A DNA stretch of 64,000 nucleotides, from assembly GCA_947502645.1 (NCBI GenBank), contig CANNAD010000001.1, forward strand, positions 1,116,001 through 1,180,000. The letters are read 5' to 3'. Origin of the DNA: an uncultured Micrococcaceae bacterium (GTDB taxonomy: Bacteria > Actinomycetota > Actinomycetes > Actinomycetales > Micrococcaceae). This document shows, one piece after another, positions 1 to 8,396 of this stretch (position 1 is the first letter of the stretch; the number at the start of each line of letters is the position of its first letter). A model generated the notes under the pieces. The model was not told where the DNA came from. It worked only from the letters and a program-made list of their open reading frames with translations, and did not search any database. Position numbers and translations under genes: made by a program.

Positions 1-2
1 CT

Positions 3-2003
3 CCCTTTGGTGTGCACATTTTCTTTGCCGCAGCTGTACTCGCGGCCGGTGCCGTTGGACGGGCAACTGATTTTTCCACAGGCGATCTGGGTCTGGTCTG
101 GCCTGTTTCTGGGGTCAATATTCTGTGGCTCGCTTGGGCTTGGGAACGCAAACAGCAGCGGTACACCGCGCTCGTGGGCATACTCCTCGTTGTCACAGCG
201 ATAAATGCGTTCACAAGTGTGCCGCCGGAAACGTCGCTCCTATTCGGTCTTGGCAACATGGTCCAGGCGTGGATTGCGTATGCAGCCTTCGGCAAGCTTC
301 TGCCCGGCCGTACCCAACGGGCAACCGGCGATTTTTTCCTGCTGTCAGTAGCAGCCCTCGTGGGTGTGCTGGTGAGCGCATTCCTGGTGGCCGCCTTTTC
401 GCTGGCCTCGGGAGACCCGCTCTCGCCCGAGCTCTACATGCAGTGGATCCTCAGCAACTTTGTGAGTATGAGCGCGATCGGCAGCGTGGGGCTCATCGCA
501 GCCAGCATGTCGTCCGAGGACTTTCGGGACTCGTTCCCGGAGGACATCTGGGAACCGCTTGCGCTCGCGATCTTCACGGCGACTATCTACGCCATCGGTT
601 TCGGTCAGACCATCTACCTGCCGATTGCCTTTCTGGCACTTCCTGCCTCGATCTGGGCCGGGCTGCGGTTCAGCCCCTTGTGGGCGATGGGGCACGCTCT
701 CATATGCGGCGGCCTGCAGATTGTCATGACGTTGAACATGCGTGGCCCTTTCGGCTCCATAGAGTCGCCGTCCGCCGCGCACATTGCCCAGCTGTTCCTG
801 TTCATCTCCTTCGCAGTGACAGCGGTTCTGACCCTCAACCGGGATGAGCAGAGCCGCACGATGTCGGAACTATCGGAGGCGCACCTCCGGGCCGAAACCG
901 CCTCTCACCTTCGCGATATTGTCATCGCCAAGCTGAGTGCCGGCGTCATAGTCTGCGATGCTCACGGGCGTATCATCATGCAGAACAAGGCTTTTAGCCG
1001 GTGGATGGGCAAGGAAGTCCAGCTGGTCAGGGACATTTCCAAGTCCGTCCAGCTGCTCACGAGCGACGGCGAGAAATACCCCAAGTCACGGATGCCCATC
1101 CGGCGCGCGCTGCATGGAGAAGTCGTTAGCCGGGCAGAGATCAGCGTGGTGAAGCCCGATGGCAGTGTCCACCACTTTTATGTGGACGCTGAACCACTCA
1201 TGCTTCCGGGCGGCCCTGGTGCTGTGATCATTTACCACGACTACACGGACGAGCGGCGGCATCAGCAGGACCTGTCACGTTTTGCCTCAGTGGTTGCCCA
1301 TGACCTGACCAACCCTCTGGCGGTGTTTGACGGATGGCTGGAGATTCTGGAGGACCCGCAACTTTCTGCAGGAGAGCGTAAACGCAGCATCAAGCGGTTG
1401 CGCGGCGCGAGTGTGCGGATGCGAACCCTCATTCGTTCCCTCCTGACCTACAGCCTCGCCAAGGAGGACAAGGTGGTGGCGGCCAAGCTGCAGGTGGATG
1501 ACGTAGCAGCGAACATCATCGGGCTCCACGAGGGGCTGGCTGAAAGCCGCTATTCAGGTACCGATTTCACGGTCGACGCCGACTGCCAGATCATCGCGGG
1601 CCCGGACCTTTTCCAGCAGCTGATGGAGAATCTCATTGGGAATGCGGCCAAGTACGCCCATCCTGACCGGCCATCGGAAGTCATGATTGTTGCGGGACCA
1701 GCGGAGAAGGAGGGCTGGACGCGGATCATGGTCCGGGATAACGGCATCGGGATTCCGGAGGGCGAGTTGGACACGGTTTTCACCGAGTTCCACCGTTCTG
1801 CCAATGGTGTTTCGGTAGCTAGCGGGTCGGGTTTGGGACTATCGATCTGCCGTCGCATCGTGGAGAGCCATGGTGGGAGGATCAAGGTCACCAACCGGGC
1901 AGAGGGCGGGTGCGAGTTCTCCTTCACGATGCCGTCCAGCCCCGAAAGATTGCCCGCTCACGTCCGTTTCCCGCTCGAGGATGCCAAGACCGCGACCCGT
2001 TAA
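3..2003 (+). CDS. MASE1-domain sensor histidine kinase, 5' end cut by window edge
   Basis: Membrane sensor kinase that would autophosphorylate on His and pass the phosphate to a response regulator. The reading frame is open to the window edge; a GTG at 12 is possible, but the first MASE1 helix looks clipped, so the true start is probably outside. Numbered from that GTG, residues 1-275 hold eight or so hydrophobic segments with the MASE1-like LVWPVSGVN. A PAS-like segment follows at about 300-415, then the HisKA phospho-acceptor His430 in VVAHDLTNP, the N box NLIGNAAKY near 540, the G1 box DNGIGIPEG near 576 and the G2 box GSGLGLS near 605. This is a complete catalytic core. No response regulator lies downstream, so the partner is upstream of the window or elsewhere. 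The ligand is unknown; MASE1 is an integral-membrane sensory domain. Confidence 0.85.
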   Translation, partial: PFGVHIFFAAAVLAAGAVGRATDFSTGDLGLVWPVSGVNILWLAWAWERKQQRYTALVGILLVVTAINAFTSVPPETSLLFGLGNMVQAWIAYAAFGKLLPGRTQRATGDFFLLSVAALVGVLVSAFLVAAFSLASGDPLSPELYMQWILSNFVSMSAIGSVGLIAASMSSEDFRDSFPEDIWEPLALAIFTATIYAIGFGQTIYLPIAFLALPASIWAGLRFSPLWAMGHALICGGLQIVMTLNMRGPFGSIESPSAAHIAQLFLFISFAVTAVLTLNRDEQSRTMSELSEAHLRAETASHLRDIVIAKLSAGVIVCDAHGRIIMQNKAFSRWMGKEVQLVRDISKSVQLLTSDGEKYPKSRMPIRRALHGEVVSRAEISVVKPDGSVHHFYVDAEPLMLPGGPGAVIIYHDYTDERRHQQDLSRFASVVAHDLTNPLAVFDGWLEILEDPQLSAGERKRSIKRLRGASVRMRTLIRSLLTYSLAKEDKVVAAKLQVDDVAANIIGLHEGLAESRYSGTDFTVDADCQIIAGPDLFQQLMENLIGNAAKYAHPDRPSEVMIVAGPAEKEGWTRIMVRDNGIGIPEGELDTVFTEFHRSANGVSVASGSGLGLSICRRIVESHGGRIKVTNRAEGGCEFSFTMPSSPERLPAHVRFPLEDAKTATR

Positions 2004-2141
2004 AGGAAGGCTGGCCAGACCTCTATGCACGCTCATCAACGGCTGCTAGCGTAGAAGTAAGGGTGCTTGTAATCGTGTTTCGCCGCTGGGGCTGAAGCTA
2101 CGCACCCTGTTCTTCGTCAAAAGATAATGGTGAGGTCTAGA

Positions 2142-2777
2142 ATGCACAGTCCATCAATCCGTGCCCAAAAAATCGCCGCGTGGTCGGCAGCGCCCGTAGC
2201 AGTCCTCCTCGCGGGTGGACTGGTATGGCAGGGGTCGCAAGCAGCGTTCACGGCCTCCACAAGGAACGCAGGCAATGCCTGGAGTACCGGCCAGGTTGTG
2301 CTCACGGATGACGACAACGGCGTGGCCGGTTTCACGGTCGAGAACATGTTGCCCGGTGATACAGGGCAACGGTGCATTACTGTAACCTCCGGCTCGACCG
2401 TGCCAGGCGAGGTCAGGGCGTACGTCGCCAACCTGGCCGAGTCCAAAGGACTAGAGGACCGCGTGAAGTTGGAAGTCGAGGTTGGAGAAGGTGGTTCATT
2501 TGCTGACTGCACCGGATTCGTCCCTGAAGTTCGACCGGACGCTCCAGGCCCGCTACCGCTATCAACGCTCGCTGAAGTCAACAATAGTTACGCTACTGGC
2601 GGCGCCACCTGGACCACAGAGGGAACGCCCGGTGAGTCCAAGACTTACCGCGGGAGCTGGGAATTTGATACCACAGGGATGACACAGCAAGAGATCGACG
2701 CACTTCAGGGCGCGCGCGTAAGTATCGACCTCGTGTGGGAGCTTCAGGCTGGTGATGGAGCGGGCGGCACGCCGTAA
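2142..2777 (+). CDS. TasA/camelysin-like secreted protein, probable SipW substrate
   Basis: Small exported protein of 211 residues. I chose ATG 2142 over the in-frame ATG 2127 because an AGGT Shine-Dalgarno core lies 5 bases before 2142. The N-terminus has basic residues, a hydrophobic stretch (AAPVAVLLAGGLVW) and then QAAFTASTRNAGNAW, which resembles the processing region of TasA/CalY-type proteins that need the SipW class of signal peptidase. The rest is a beta-rich domain with two Cys (RCITV and ADCTGF) that could pair. The next gene is a SipW-like peptidase carrying a very similar motif (AAFTSRTSSINNSW). In Bacillus such proteins form matrix fibres; here a surface or matrix role is inferred only. 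Confidence 0.7.
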   Translation: MHSPSIRAQKIAAWSAAPVAVLLAGGLVWQGSQAAFTASTRNAGNAWSTGQVVLTDDDNGVAGFTVENMLPGDTGQRCITVTSGSTVPGEVRAYVANLAESKGLEDRVKLEVEVGEGGSFADCTGFVPEVRPDAPGPLPLSTLAEVNNSYATGGATWTTEGTPGESKTYRGSWEFDTTGMTQQEIDALQGARVSIDLVWELQAGDGAGGTP

Positions 2778-2798
2778 CCGATCGGCGGGAGCACTGGT

Positions 2799-4160
2799 GT
2801 GGGATTGTTCGCTAGGGGCATCAGTACAATAGCGCTGCGGTCTACGTGGCTTGGGCTGATTGCGACTAGTTTGGCGCAGGTCTACCTGATTTTGTTGCTT
2901 GCCCTGACAGCCATCGCAACCGTTCCGCTCTTGCTTGGATGGAGCGGCTCTGTGGTCGAATCCGGATCCATGCAGCCCAAAGTCAGTCCGGGCGACATCG
3001 TTCTGTCGAGCGCACTACCCGCCGATTCCCCGGTGCCGGTCGGTGGAGTGGTCGAATTCACTCGTCCCGCGGTTGATGGCACTCACACGGTCACTGTTCT
3101 GCACAGAGTCGTGAAAGGCAATCCGGACGGGACCTTCGTCACCGCTGGTGACGCAAACAGCGATGTGGACAGCACGCCCATCTCACGGGATCAAATCACA
3201 GGTCAGGCACGGCTACTCGTTCCGTATATAGGGTTACCGATCCTATGGGTTGGAGCCAGCAACCTTGCAGCAGTCGCTGGATGGATGGTAGCAACCCTGG
3301 TCGCCACGGTTCTTGCATCCACAGCCGTATCAGCTGCTCGGCACGCCAAAGAAGAGACGGATGATCATGCTGTAGATGAGGGGAGCTCTTCTTCCGATAG
3401 CCAAGCATCCCGGCGAGCCGTTCTGGGTGTTGTCCTCGGAACTGTCGTAGTTGGATCCAGTCTCCTGCCCCGAGAGCGACTCACCGCCGCCTTCACTTCA
3501 AGAACATCCTCAATCAACAACTCATGGACAGTGAGGCTTCCGCCAGCCCTGAACCCGGGAAGACTCACTCCGTATGTGGTGTTCGCAGGCCGCAGCGTAG
3601 TCAACGACGGCTACTTCGACTTCTCAACGTACCTGGACGGAAGCGTAGGCACCAGTCCAGGAGGAACTATTCAGGGCTTCTATTCCTGGCAGATATCCGG
3701 GGGCGTGGACCGGGACAATCAGGTCGCGCGCAACGCCAGAACCGATGCCCTAGCGCTGTATGCCTCACTGGAGAAGCAAGCAAAAACACAGGTGCTCAAA
3801 TCCAGACTCACGGGTCGAGTCTCACCAGGGACCTATGAAAGCAAAACGAGAGACTTCTCTGTCGAAGACACTCTGACCTTGGACGCCAAAGGCGACCAAA
3901 GCGCCGTCTTTGTTTTTAGAGCCAGCGATATCACGCTCCGGGAGAGCGCGTACGTCAGCCTGGTGAATGGGGCCAAAGCAGCTAACGTCTACTGGCTTGC
4001 CGCCAAGTCCATTGTGCTTTCGCAGAACAGTGTCAGCAGCGGCACATTCATTGCGCGAAGCAGTGCATCGAGCGAACGTTACGCGGACTATACAGGACGC
4101 TTGGTCTCCCTCGACGGGGACGTGCTGATCGATCGGACAACCGCCCGACGACCTGCGTAA
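2799..4160 (+). CDS. SipW-type signal peptidase I fused to a DUF3494 ice-binding-like domain
   Basis: A 453-residue fusion starting at GTG 2799, 21 bp after the TasA-like gene. Residues 1-180 are an ER/SipW-type signal peptidase: membrane helix about 28-48, nucleophile Ser57 in ESGSMQP, His102 in LHRVV in place of the bacterial Lys, GDAN (Asp118) with Asp124, and further hydrophobic segments around 139-178. An acidic Ser-rich linker (185-204) follows, then a second export-like segment: RR205-206, a hydrophobic run to 221 and AAFTSRTSSINNSW (230-243). Residues 250-450 read as a DUF3494 (ice-binding-like) beta-helix: YVVFAGRSVVN, GTSPGGTIQGF, LTLDAKGDQSAVFVF, VNGAKAANVYWLA. The internal motif matches that of the upstream gene, so the enzyme may release its own C-terminal domain. 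The domain calls are by eye; self-processing is inference. Confidence 0.8.
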   Translation: MGLFARGISTIALRSTWLGLIATSLAQVYLILLLALTAIATVPLLLGWSGSVVESGSMQPKVSPGDIVLSSALPADSPVPVGGVVEFTRPAVDGTHTVTVLHRVVKGNPDGTFVTAGDANSDVDSTPISRDQITGQARLLVPYIGLPILWVGASNLAAVAGWMVATLVATVLASTAVSAARHAKEETDDHAVDEGSSSSDSQASRRAVLGVVLGTVVVGSSLLPRERLTAAFTSRTSSINNSWTVRLPPALNPGRLTPYVVFAGRSVVNDGYFDFSTYLDGSVGTSPGGTIQGFYSWQISGGVDRDNQVARNARTDALALYASLEKQAKTQVLKSRLTGRVSPGTYESKTRDFSVEDTLTLDAKGDQSAVFVFRASDITLRESAYVSLVNGAKAANVYWLAAKSIVLSQNSVSSGTFIARSSASSERYADYTGRLVSLDGDVLIDRTTARRPA

Positions 4161-4183
4161 TTTCAACCCCGCCCGGATCAAAT

Positions 4184-5020
4184 TCAGTTGCTCCGGGCCA
4201 GCTGCCTGACCGGGATCCAGCGCTGGGCCATCCGACGGTACGCCGCTGCCGCCCCCGTCATGTCGCCGTCAGCCAGTGCCTCAATGCCGTGGCGGACGTC
4301 CATTGGCGAATCGTCCGGATACACCAGGTCAGCCAGCCACCCGTAGTCGAGCTCGAGGATCGCGCCGTCGTCGAACGCCGACAACCACTCCACGAGGTCC
4401 GTCAGCTCCTCGAGGAGATCCAGCTCAGGTGCGGCAACGGCCAGGGAGGCGACGGCGAATCGGGCGCGTTCCATGCACTGATGAACAGGTGCGGCCAGAC
4501 GCACGGTGTGAATCCGGCCGTCCTCCTCCACGAGTTCCGCTTGGTCATCCTCGTGGAACAGTACGAACCAGCCGAACGGGATGCCCCAGATCGCGGAACG
4601 GGTATGCACTTTCGCCAGGGAGTCCACCAGCTGGTCGGCGTCGAGCCTGTCCCTGTGCGCTTCCCGGGCGGACTCGGGAAGCAGAACGTCCAGCAGCGGC
4701 CCGCTGATGGTCTCGGCGAGCGTTTCCGCAGCCAGCGTGGATCGCACCAGCAACTGGTTGGGGCAGTAGTAGGGGGTGGGGATGCCCTCGGCTGAGGGAT
4801 AGAGCAGCACCCGGAACAGGTCCTGCCCCGGCCGCGGGTAGGGGTCCGACAGGGGGCGGAGCGTCCGGTTCATCGAAGCGCGGCGATCCAGCTCTTCCGT
4901 TTCGTAGCGTTTCCGGGAGCGCTGCTCGAGGATAGCCAACTGGTCTGCATCATCAAAGACGTCCAGCGGCTCGTAGGCCCGCAGGTACGACACAACGGGC
5001 GCACCCCCCTGGAAGGCCAT
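4184..5020 (-). CDS. conserved actinobacterial protein, DUF8083-like
   Basis: Soluble protein of 278 residues, rich in Asp, Glu and Leu, with no signal peptide or membrane segment. I recognise it only as a conserved actinobacterial family (the DUF8083 type) with no known activity. Its central part has IWGIPFGWFVLFHEDD and the C-terminus is helical (GIEALADGDMTGAAAAYRRMAQRW). The ATG at 5020 lies one base after the exonuclease III stop codon, so the two genes are probably cotranscribed and translationally coupled. That link might point to DNA repair, but nothing in the protein itself shows it. Confidence 0.7.
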   Translation of the reverse strand: MAFQGGAPVVSYLRAYEPLDVFDDADQLAILEQRSRKRYETEELDRRASMNRTLRPLSDPYPRPGQDLFRVLLYPSAEGIPTPYYCPNQLLVRSTLAAETLAETISGPLLDVLLPESAREAHRDRLDADQLVDSLAKVHTRSAIWGIPFGWFVLFHEDDQAELVEEDGRIHTVRLAAPVHQCMERARFAVASLAVAAPELDLLEELTDLVEWLSAFDDGAILELDYGWLADLVYPDDSPMDVRHGIEALADGDMTGAAAAYRRMAQRWIPVRQLARSN

Positions 5021-5021
5021 G

Positions 5022-5825
5022 TCAGGTCAGCTCTACAATGACCGGTGCGTGATCCGAGGCGCCCTTACCTTTGCGCTCTTCACGGTCAATGGCGGCGCCG
5101 CTCACGCGGGATGCCAGGGCCGGGGAGCCAAGCACGAAGTCGATGCGCATGCCCTGCTTCTTCGGGAAACGGAGCTGCGTGTAATCCCAGTACGTGTAGA
5201 CGCCAGGGCCGGGAGTATGCGGCCGGACCACATCGACAAAGCCGGCGTCGATAAACGCTTCGAACGCTGCCCGTTCCGGCTCTGATACGTGGGTGAGCTC
5301 CTCGGCCTGGAACTTCTCGATATCCCAGACGTCGTCGTCCTCCGGTGCGATGTTCCAATCACCCATCAGGGCGACTTCGGCGCCGGGGTTCTCGGTGATC
5401 CACCCCTCTGCCTGGCGACGCAGGACGTCCAGCCAGTTGATCTTGTACGCCATGTGCTCATCCGTGCGCGCACGGCCGTTGGGAACATACAGGCTCCAGA
5501 TCCGGACGCCGCCACACGTCGCGGCGAGCGCACGCGCCTCCTGGACGGGGTCCTTGCCGCCTTTGCCGAACACCGGCTGCTCGGGGAAGGTGCGTTCGAC
5601 GTCGTCGAGCCCCACCCGCGAGGCGATGGCCACACCGTTCCACTGGCTCAGGCCAAAGTGCGCTACCTCGTAGCCGTTGTTCTCGAACAGTTCCCACGGG
5701 AAGTTCTCGTCCTTGCACTTTGTTTCCTGAATGGCCAGGACGTCGACGTCGGACCGGTTCAGCCACGCTTCGACGCGGTCGGCTCGGGCCCTGAGGGAGT
5801 TCACGTTCCAGGTTGCAATTCTCAC
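5022..5825 (-). CDS. xth: exodeoxyribonuclease III (AP endonuclease family)
   Basis: Magnesium-dependent 3'-5' exonuclease and AP endonuclease of base-excision repair. The 267-residue product has the family motifs in order: TWNVNSLRAR at the N-terminus, the metal-binding Glu in IQETKCKDE, GDWNIAPEDDD in the middle, DFVLGSPAL, and the catalytic ASDHAPVIVEL at the end. A longer open frame reaches 5927, but homologues begin at (M/V)RIATWN, and GTG 5825 gives the usual length. A -10-like TAACGT on the minus strand (5838 to 5833) lies 7 bases before this GTG, so the mRNA may be leaderless. The DUF8083-like gene follows after one base. Confidence 0.95.
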   Translation of the reverse strand: MRIATWNVNSLRARADRVEAWLNRSDVDVLAIQETKCKDENFPWELFENNGYEVAHFGLSQWNGVAIASRVGLDDVERTFPEQPVFGKGGKDPVQEARALAATCGGVRIWSLYVPNGRARTDEHMAYKINWLDVLRRQAEGWITENPGAEVALMGDWNIAPEDDDVWDIEKFQAEELTHVSEPERAAFEAFIDAGFVDVVRPHTPGPGVYTYWDYTQLRFPKKQGMRIDFVLGSPALASRVSGAAIDREERKGKGASDHAPVIVELT

Positions 5826-5863
5826 ACCCGCAACGTTACCAACACTGGAACCTGCTGGGCGGG

Positions 5864-6685
5864 TCAGCGCCACCAGGTGTCGAGAATGCTCACTGGGGTG
5901 GTGCGCTTGTGGCGCGAGGCCTTCCACCGGTTCTCGATCATGACGGCAACTTCATCCGGTACATCCTTACCTTCCAGATATGCGTCGATGTCCGCGTAGG
6001 TGAGGCCGAGTTCGTCCTCGTCTGTGCGTCCGGGCGCTCCGTCGAGGAGGTCCGCGGTGGGCACCTTTTCGTAGAGGCGTTCCTCGGCTCCCAGATCTTT
6101 GAGTACCCTGCGGATCTGGCCCTTGTCGAGCCCGAAGAGCGGAAGGACGTCTGCGCCGCCGTCGCCGAATTTGGTGAAGAACCCGGTGACGGATTCGGCC
6201 CCGTGGTCGGTTCCGAGGACCAGAAGGTTCCGCTGCCCAGCCACGGCGTACTGCGCGATCATCCGTGCACGTGCCTTGACGTTGCCCTTGTTGAAATCGC
6301 CGATTGCCTCACCGGCGGCTGCAGCGAACTCCTCCGCGAATCCGTCGACGCCCGGTTTCACGTTGAACGTCCACGAGGTGCCGGGGGCGATGAAGTCCAA
6401 CGCGGCCTGGGCGTCGTCCTCGTCTGCCTGGACCCCGTAGGGCAGGCGCAGGGCAACGAATTCGGCCTCGACGCCGTCGGCCTTCAGCTCATCCACGGCC
6501 ATTTGGGCCAGCTTGCCGGCCAGAGTGGAATCAAGGCCGCCGCTGATGCCCAGAACATATCCGGACGTCCCTGTTGCCCGAAGGTATTCCTTCAGGAAAT
6601 CTACCCGCCGGCGGGCCTCCTGGCTGGGGTCAATTTCCGGACGAACACCCATTTCCTCGATAATCTTCGCCTGTAATTCACGCAT
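5864..6685 (-). CDS. nadE: NH3-dependent NAD+ synthetase
   Basis: Makes NAD+ from deamido-NAD+, ATP and ammonia, the last step of NAD synthesis. The 273-residue protein has the N-type ATP pyrophosphatase P-loop SGGLDST at 48-54 and the family stretches GNVKARARM, VLGTDHGAESVTGFFTKFGDGGADVLPLFGL and KVPTADL. No glutaminase domain is present, so it is the short ammonia-using form. The start ATG 6685 has no Shine-Dalgarno, but TAGGCT lies 6 bases before it, as expected for a leaderless transcript. It is divergent from pyrE across only 37 bp. Confidence 0.95.
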   Translation of the reverse strand: MRELQAKIIEEMGVRPEIDPSQEARRRVDFLKEYLRATGTSGYVLGISGGLDSTLAGKLAQMAVDELKADGVEAEFVALRLPYGVQADEDDAQAALDFIAPGTSWTFNVKPGVDGFAEEFAAAAGEAIGDFNKGNVKARARMIAQYAVAGQRNLLVLGTDHGAESVTGFFTKFGDGGADVLPLFGLDKGQIRRVLKDLGAEERLYEKVPTADLLDGAPGRTDEDELGLTYADIDAYLEGKDVPDEVAVMIENRWKASRHKRTTPVSILDTWWR

Positions 6686-6722
6686 GTGACCAGCCTAACG
6701 GCGCTTCTATAGACTGGGAATC
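6686..6722. promoter_or_regulatory. compact divergent promoter between nadE and pyrE, both probably leaderless
   Basis: Only 37 bp separate the two divergent start codons. On the plus strand TATAGA (6708-6713) would place the pyrE transcription start within about 3 bases of its ATG. On the minus strand TAGGCT (6697 to 6692) does the same for nadE. Neither gene has a ribosome binding site, which fits leaderless mRNAs, common in actinobacteria. The -35 region of each promoter must overlap the other promoter. Confidence 0.5.
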
Positions 6723-7286
6723 ATGAAACTTCCCCCAGCAGAGGCTCGTGCCCGCCTACTCGAACTCATCAAGGAGCTCGCCGTCGTCCACGGCAAGGTC
6801 ACCCTTTCCAGCGGTAAGGAGGGAGACTACTACGTAGACCTGCGCCGTGCCTCCCTGCACCATGAGGCTTCGCGGCTGATCGGCCAGGTCATGCTGAACC
6901 TGATTGACGACGCCGGCCTGGAGTTCCAGAGCGTCGGCGGGCTCACCATGGGCGCTGACCCGGTGGCAACCGCGATCATGCACTCAGCCCCGGCCGAGCG
7001 GAACATTGACGCTTTTGTGGTCCGGAAGGCGCAGAAGTCCTACGGTATGGGCCGCCAGGTTGAGGGTCCGGACGTCCGCGGACGCAACGTCGTCGTTCTC
7101 GAGGACACCTCCACTACGGGCGGATCCGCTCTGACCGCCGTCGAAGGTGTCCGTGCAGCCGGAGGTAACGTGGTGGCCGTGGCTGTCATCGTGGACCGGA
7201 ACACCGGTGCCAAGGAACATGTAGAGCGGGAATCGGGTGTCCCGTACCTGTTCGCGTTCAGCAAGGATGAACTGGGGTTGGACTGA
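6723..7286 (+). CDS. pyrE: orotate phosphoribosyltransferase
   Basis: Transfers ribose phosphate from PRPP to orotate, giving OMP in de novo pyrimidine synthesis. The 187-residue protein shows the early KVTLSSGKEGDYYVDLR substrate region, GGLTMGADPVA, the conserved RKAQKSYGMGRQVEG loop and the PRPP-binding VVVLEDTSTTGGSAL. Its length is normal. The gene is divergent from nadE and probably leaderless. The alpha/beta hydrolase gene begins 44 bp downstream on the same strand, and the rest of the pyr operon is not nearby. Confidence 0.95.
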   Translation: MKLPPAEARARLLELIKELAVVHGKVTLSSGKEGDYYVDLRRASLHHEASRLIGQVMLNLIDDAGLEFQSVGGLTMGADPVATAIMHSAPAERNIDAFVVRKAQKSYGMGRQVEGPDVRGRNVVVLEDTSTTGGSALTAVEGVRAAGGNVVAVAVIVDRNTGAKEHVERESGVPYLFAFSKDELGLD

Positions 7287-7330
7287 CCAACAAGGACGGG
7301 CAGGAGCAGGACCAGCCTGGCGGCGGCGCC

Positions 7331-8326
7331 ATGGACGACGCCGGGCTGCTCCACGCTGCCATGCACATGCACCGGGTCTCGCGACGCCGGTTCCTGGTGG
7401 GCTCCGGGCTGGGACTCGGCATAGCGACGGACTTGTATGTCACCCGGCAAATTCAGGAGTACCGCATGAAAACTGCGTTGCTGGCACTCCCGGATGAATA
7501 CGCCGAAACGCATTTCCCCACCACCAGCTGGATTCTGTTCCCCGGCTACAAGACCAGCTGGGAAGAGGCGCGCTGGATCCTCAACTCGCTGAGGCCGGCC
7601 ATGAAACTGCGGGGGCAGATGGCCGCCGTCGGCTATTCCAACCGCGGCTTGGACATCCACGAAATTTTTGCGGAAGTGCGCCGGCACATCCGCATCACCC
7701 AACTCGAAACCGTGTACTTCTACGGGCATAGTTTCGGCGGCATGGTGGCCGTCCAGGTCGCGGCGATGCTCCGCGAAATCGGGGTCTCCGTTGAGGTGAT
7801 CCTGCTGGATTCGAGCCCCGAGAGTAAATACGACGTCCTGGACCAGGCATGGTTTGAGGGTGTGGTGTACCTCTACGAACACGGCTACCGCATTCCGTCA
7901 GTGGTGCGCGGCGGGTATGAGCTGAGCGAACGCGTGGTCCACAAGAACGAACGGTCCTGGCGTCAGATCCTCAACCAGACGCTGGAGCAGCTCTCGCCGC
8001 TGGCGCCGTCGAGCGTGCTCATCCAAAGCGAATCCGCGTACATCTACGCCTACGATTCGACCCGCTTCCGAAACCGGCTGGGAGACACCGAGATGGTGTG
8101 GTTCGGGAACCCCGAAGACGGGACTGTGAACTATCAGTCAGCCCGGACAGGGTGGGCGGAGACATTTCCGGAGAACATGGTCTCCAATGACCGGATAACG
8201 GTTGGAGCCGTGCCTCCGCACGCGAGCCCGCAGTGGAATTCCGGCGTCTATGAAGCCGTGTTGAAGGACATTTTCGACCAGGTGCTGCCCGTCACCGCCG
8301 GTGGTGGAAGGAAGCGGATCTATTAG
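7331..8326 (+). CDS. alpha/beta hydrolase with twin-arginine signal
   Basis: Protein of 331 residues with an alpha/beta-hydrolase fold. The nucleophile elbow is GHSFGG (Ser134), followed by VILLDSSPES and a late His region (VPPHASPQWNS) that could hold the catalytic His. The N-terminus contains SRRRFLVG and a hydrophobic stretch GSGLGLGIA, a good twin-arginine export motif, so it probably acts outside the membrane or anchored in it. No clear signal peptidase site follows, so the helix may remain as an anchor. The substrate is unknown. It could be cotranscribed with pyrE, but no functional link is evident. Confidence 0.7.
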   Translation: MDDAGLLHAAMHMHRVSRRRFLVGSGLGLGIATDLYVTRQIQEYRMKTALLALPDEYAETHFPTTSWILFPGYKTSWEEARWILNSLRPAMKLRGQMAAVGYSNRGLDIHEIFAEVRRHIRITQLETVYFYGHSFGGMVAVQVAAMLREIGVSVEVILLDSSPESKYDVLDQAWFEGVVYLYEHGYRIPSVVRGGYELSERVVHKNERSWRQILNQTLEQLSPLAPSSVLIQSESAYIYAYDSTRFRNRLGDTEMVWFGNPEDGTVNYQSARTGWAETFPENMVSNDRITVGAVPPHASPQWNSGVYEAVLKDIFDQVLPVTAGGGRKRIY

Positions 8327-8333
8327 CGGAAAT

Positions 8334-8349
8334 GGTGACCCAGATCACC
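8334..8349. promoter_or_regulatory. Crp/Fnr-type operator upstream of the flavoprotein gene
   Basis: GGTGACCCAGATCACC is a 16-bp palindrome of the GTGA-N6-TCAC type. Read on the minus strand its centre is TGATCTGGGTCA, identical over 12 bases to the core of the site at 10164-10177. It directly abuts the -10-like TATAAC (8350-8355). A second inverted repeat, GTGATC-N6-GATCAC, lies at 8357-8374. A Crp/Fnr regulator is encoded at 12392. Confidence 0.6.
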
Positions 8350-8396
8350 TATAACTGTGATCCACCATGATCACGGCCGGGAGTAGCGTGAGCCGC

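Noticed and set aside
7040-7882. 280-codon minus-strand open frame
   Set aside because: Covers the junction of pyrE and the hydrolase on the wrong strand, with no recognisable domain.
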